Origin: Alphaproteobacteria bacterium
GTDB lineage: Bacteria > Pseudomonadota > Alphaproteobacteria > Rickettsiales > VGDC01
Direction: 5' to 3'
Assembly: GCA_016869895.1 (NCBI GenBank)
Contig: VGDC01000060.1
Location: 1-9,088, forward strand
DNA length: 9,088 bases
The stretch's first letter is position 1. Every line of letters starts with the position of its first letter. The position numbers were made by a program, and so were the translations under genes. Below the pieces are notes generated by a model, which saw only the letters and a list, made by a program, of their open reading frames with translations, searched no databases and was not told the DNA's origin. Below, one piece after another: positions 7,036-9,088 of the stretch.

Positions 7036-7599
7036 GTGGCGGTCTATCATTCCACCCGTTACACCAGCGTCGCCATCATCCTCCATTGGGTGATGGCGAT
7101 TGCCTTCCTTCTGATGCTCGCCAGTGGCTACACCATGGAATATCTGGAGATTCCGAAGGAATTGAAATTCAATCTGTATCAGTGGCATAAGTCGCTGGGT
7201 GTGCTGCTGTTGGTGGCATTCGTGTTGCGCATCCTCTGGCGCGTCACCCACAAGCCACCCTTCCTGCCGCTCTCCATGCCACGGTGGGAGCGTAAAGCCG
7301 CGAAGCTAGGCCACTTCCTGCTGTATGTCTGCATGCTCTTCGTGCCGCTTGCGGGTTGGGCGATGGTCTCCGCCAGTGTGTATGGCTTGCCCACCATCGT
7401 CTTCGGCTGGTTCGAATGGCCGCATATCCCGAACCTCGCGGGTAACGAAGCCATCGGCGGCTTGGCGAAAACCGCCCATTGGGTGCTGGCTTGGGCGTTC
7501 ACCGCGCTCATCCTCGGCCATATCGCCGCTGTGCTGAAACACCGCGTTATCGACAAAGAAAACCTCCTCACCCGCATGTGGTGGGGCAAGAAAGGCTGA
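7036..7599 (+). CDS. cybB: Cytochrome b561, dihaem four-helix membrane protein (CybB/YceJ family)
   Basis: Inner-membrane b-type cytochrome that passes electrons between quinone/quinol and a periplasmic partner; E. coli CybB acts as a superoxide:quinone oxidoreductase. 187 residues with four helices, near 12-30, 51-70, 91-112 and 145-167. Likely haem ligands are His17 (LHW), His51 (WHKSLG), His148 (AHW) and His162 (GHIAA). The spacings, 34 and 14 residues, equal those of the CybB ligands His13/His47 and His137/His151. Start is GTG 7036, with AAGAAGGG ending 8 nt upstream inside the preceding gene; MAVYHSTRYTSVAIILHW is a typical family N-terminus. Only 4 nt separate it from each yceI neighbour, so the three genes are very probably co-translated. 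Whether the natural reductant is superoxide, quinol or another donor cannot be read from sequence. Confidence 0.93.
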   Translation: MAVYHSTRYTSVAIILHWVMAIAFLLMLASGYTMEYLEIPKELKFNLYQWHKSLGVLLLVAFVLRILWRVTHKPPFLPLSMPRWERKAAKLGHFLLYVCMLFVPLAGWAMVSASVYGLPTIVFGWFEWPHIPNLAGNEAIGGLAKTAHWVLAWAFTALILGHIAAVLKHRVIDKENLLTRMWWGKKG

Positions 7600-7603
7600 T
7601 GCT

Positions 7604-8152
7604 ATGAAATACCTCCTCGCCGTCGCACTCCTCTTCGCTACCCCCGCTTTCGCTGCTGATTACACGGTGGATAAAGCCGCCAGTTCTGTGACATTCGCGG
7701 GCGAACACGCAGGCACGAAATTCGAGGGTGCATTCAAGGAATGGGACGCGCAAGTCTCCTTCGACCCCGCCGCGCTCGACAAAAGCAGCCTGAAGGCGAC
7801 GTTCAAACCCGCCAGCGCGACCACGGGTAATAAGATGTATGATGGCACGCTGCCCACCGCCGATTGGTTCGATGTCGCCAACCACCCCGAAGCGACCTTT
7901 GTTTCAAAGACCATCACCGCAGGTGAGGGCGGAGCCTATGTGGCAGAAGGCGACCTGACCATCCGGGGCATCACCCACCCAGCGAAATTCACCTTCACCT
8001 TGTCCGACCTCGCGGCTTCGCCCGTCACCGCCAAGGGCAGCCTCGTGGTTGACCGCTTGGCCTATGACCTCGGCAAAAAATCCGATGCCACCGCAGAATG
8101 GGTGAGCAAGGACATCACGGTGAATCTGGAAATCAGTGCGGTGAAGAAGTAG
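7604..8152 (+). CDS. yceI: YceI-family periplasmic protein (second, divergent copy)
   Basis: Second exported YceI-fold protein in the operon, 182 residues. Signal peptide 1-17 with AFA before Ala18. Mature sequence shows YTVDKAASSVTFAGEHAG, FKEWDAQVSFDP, TADWFDVANHPEATFVSKTI and the well-conserved GDLTIRGITHPAKF. It belongs to a different branch from the first copy: the segment with TADWFDV replaces EQWFNAG, and the HAS/VSH histidines near the N-terminus are partly absent, leaving EHAG. The two copies are too unlike to be a recent duplication. ATG 7604 lies 4 nt after the cytochrome stop, with AAAGG about 10 nt upstream. Context suggests that it also serves the cytochrome, perhaps with another ligand. 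A short hairpin follows the stop, the likely operon end. Confidence 0.92.
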   Translation: MKYLLAVALLFATPAFAADYTVDKAASSVTFAGEHAGTKFEGAFKEWDAQVSFDPAALDKSSLKATFKPASATTGNKMYDGTLPTADWFDVANHPEATFVSKTITAGEGGAYVAEGDLTIRGITHPAKFTFTLSDLAASPVTAKGSLVVDRLAYDLGKKSDATAEWVSKDITVNLEISAVKK

Positions 8153-8158
8153 GTCTTT

Positions 8159-8171
8159 TGCGCTTCGCGCA
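8159..8171 (+). terminator. Short GC hairpin after the second yceI, possible weak terminator
   Basis: TGCGC-TTC-GCGCA forms a perfect 5-bp stem with a 3-nt loop, 7 nt after the yceI stop. Only ATTTG follows, not a real T tract, so intrinsic termination would be weak. It lies just before the AT-rich gene. Confidence 0.3.
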
Positions 8172-8193
8172 TTTGCCGTCGTTAGGAAGATTC

Positions 8194-8550
8194 ATGTACG
8201 GTTTACCAAAAGATTTTAATGGGGAATTTCTTGAAGGAAGGAGTTTAGAACTCGTTTGCTTCAACGCTAATCAGCTATCTCTTCATTTTGATAAACAAAT
8301 CATGATTACCATTGAGAGTGCCGTTTCGTATCAGCCTAAAGACTCACAAGTTCATTTCATGAGCGAAATTCCCATCACAGAATCTAATTTGATGCGTCTT
8401 CTTGAGAAAACAATTTTGAACGCTTCAGGAAATGATAAAGGCGATTTAACTCTTACATTTCAGGATGGGGATGTTTTAACAATCTATGATAATGCTCCCA
8501 GCTATGAATCTTATAAGATTCAAAACGGAGACGAAATTATAATTGTTTAG
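8194..8550 (+). CDS. Small AT-rich protein resembling the DUF6188 family
   Basis: 118-residue soluble protein with no signal peptide or membrane helix; function unknown. It shows GRSLELVCFNANQLSLHFD near the N-terminus, an ITIES strand, a middle helix ending in LLEKT, then GDLTLTFQDGD, YESYKI and a final IIIV. This order matches what I recall of DUF6188 proteins, small mixed alpha/beta domains without known activity; it needs a profile search. Base composition is clearly different from its surroundings: under about 40 % GC by eye, with TTA and ATA codons that are rare in neighbouring genes. That suggests horizontal acquisition. ATG 8194 has AGGAAG 4 nt upstream; starting at 8098 would run 32 residues inside the yceI coding region. 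Its neighbours give no functional clue. Such small orphan domains can be immunity or accessory proteins, but nothing here shows that. Confidence 0.75.
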   Translation: MYGLPKDFNGEFLEGRSLELVCFNANQLSLHFDKQIMITIESAVSYQPKDSQVHFMSEIPITESNLMRLLEKTILNASGNDKGDLTLTFQDGDVLTIYDNAPSYESYKIQNGDEIIIV

Positions 8551-8559
8551 GTGTTTTTT

Positions 8560-8579
8560 CTCGGGGTGTCAGCCCTGAG
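8560..8579. other. Hairpin between convergent genes
   Basis: CTCGGGGT-GTCA-GCCCTGAG folds with an 8-bp stem including two G-T pairs, between the DUF6188-like stop (8550) and the TetR stop (8598). A T6 run (8554-8559) precedes the stem on the plus strand, so neither strand has the stem-then-U-tract order of an intrinsic terminator. It may still slow or protect transcripts. TCAGCCC occurs twice here, at 8569 and 8583. Confidence 0.3.
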
Positions 8580-8597
8580 CCATCAGCCCAAATTAAC

Positions 8598-9088
8598 CTA
8601 ACTTTTCGGCCACGCATACATCGCGGTTTTCACCACGCTATGCAGCTCCTCGCGGCTTGCACCGCCGCTGGCTTGCACGGACATGCCGTGCAACACCGTG
8701 GAGAAGTACCGCGCCAGCGCGCAAGGGTCTGCGCTGGCAGCGAGTTCACCGTTCTGTTGCGCCTTCTCCAGCCGCTCCACAATGAGCCTTCCGGATTTGC
8801 GGCGGCGCTCCGCCAATTCTTCCTTGATGCCCAACGTATCATCGCTGCAGGAAAGCGCGCCCGTCACCACCATGCAGCCCGAAGGTGTGGTCGGGTCGGT
8901 TAGGTTATCCGCCATTTTCAGCAGCAGTTTCTCAATGGCCGCGCTGGCGGGGGATTCGCTGAGCAGCGAGGTGATGCAGGCGTTCTTCTCGTCATAGCGG
9001 TCAAGCGCCTTGCGGAAAAGGGATTCTTTGTTGCCGAAGGCAGCATAGAGGCTGGGGCGATTGATGCCCATCGCATCCGTCAGGTCGG
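8598..9088 (-). CDS. TetR/AcrR-family transcriptional regulator, N-terminus beyond window
   Basis: DNA-binding repressor-type protein, missing the start of its helix-turn-helix domain. The frame stays open to the window end: DLTDA precedes the ATG at 9071, which is therefore internal. The visible N-terminal part, DAMGINRPSLYAAFGNKESLF, is the classic TetR recognition helix and following segment. About 160 residues are visible; full-length relatives are near 195. The C-terminal ligand domain has the PSGCMVVTGAL segment, a SxR-rich helix (EELAERRRKSGRLIVERLEKA is typical of the AefR/YcfQ-like branch), a GELAASADP turn and HGMSVQASGGASREEL near the end. Two Cys residues lie nine apart in GCMVVTGALSC. 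The target is unknown; many such genes control a neighbouring divergent gene, which here would lie outside the window. Family firm. Confidence 0.93.
   Translation of the reverse strand, partial: DLTDAMGINRPSLYAAFGNKESLFRKALDRYDEKNACITSLLSESPASAAIEKLLLKMADNLTDPTTPSGCMVVTGALSCSDDTLGIKEELAERRRKSGRLIVERLEKAQQNGELAASADPCALARYFSTVLHGMSVQASGGASREELHSVVKTAMYAWPKS

Noticed and set aside
8098..8193. Upstream extension of the DUF6188-like gene into yceI
   Set aside because: The extra 32 codons overlap the end of yceI in another frame and have GC-rich composition unlike the gene; ATG 8194 has its own AGGAAG.
8560..8579. Intrinsic terminator for the TetR or DUF6188-like gene
   Set aside because: The stem is good but the T run precedes it on the plus strand and becomes an A run on the minus strand, so the order needed for intrinsic termination is absent. 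It is listed only as a hairpin.
1..9088. CRISPR array, tRNA, rRNA, insertion sequence or phage genes
   Set aside because: No regularly spaced repeats, cloverleaf-like segments, transposase or integrase motifs were seen on either strand.

Overview
The window is GC-rich bacterial DNA (around 60 % GC by eye, with one AT-rich island) packed with short-spaced genes. The gene families and codon style suggest a proteobacterium, most likely alphaproteobacterial; this is inference, since there is no rRNA or other taxonomic marker.

Layout. Positions 1-2274, plus strand: the C-terminal half of an RND efflux pump permease (its 5' end lies outside the window), overlapped by 11 nt by a membrane-anchored alpha/beta hydrolase. 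Positions 2368-5659, plus strand: pyruvate kinase, then after 22 nt a long, divergent aldehyde dehydrogenase, presumably one operon. Positions 5646-6251, minus strand: an unrecognised six-helix membrane protein whose 3' end overlaps the dehydrogenase tail-to-tail by 14 bp. Its start lies back-to-back with a plus-strand operon at 6396-8152: YceI-family periplasmic protein, cytochrome b561, second YceI-family protein, each 4 nt apart. The 144-bp divergent spacer holds a plausible promoter for each direction. Positions 8194-8550, plus: a small AT-rich gene resembling the DUF6188 family. Positions 8598-9088, minus: a TetR-family regulator, cut by the window end before its N-terminus.

How the genes may work together. 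The most coherent system is the YceI-cytochrome b561-YceI operon: a four-helix dihaem membrane quinol/superoxide-type cytochrome flanked by two exported lipocalin-like proteins of a family known to bind polyisoprenoids such as quinones. Pyruvate kinase and the dehydrogenase form a second, central-metabolism unit; the dehydrogenase substrate cannot be told from sequence. The pump and hydrolase form a third, apparently coupled pair.

No rRNA, tRNA, CRISPR array, transposase or integrase was seen. No intergenic stretch exceeds about 150 bp. The most unusual items are the duplicated-YceI operon, the dehydrogenase with an altered nucleotide-binding region, and the AT-rich DUF6188-like gene, which looks recently acquired. 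None can be called a new system from this sequence alone.
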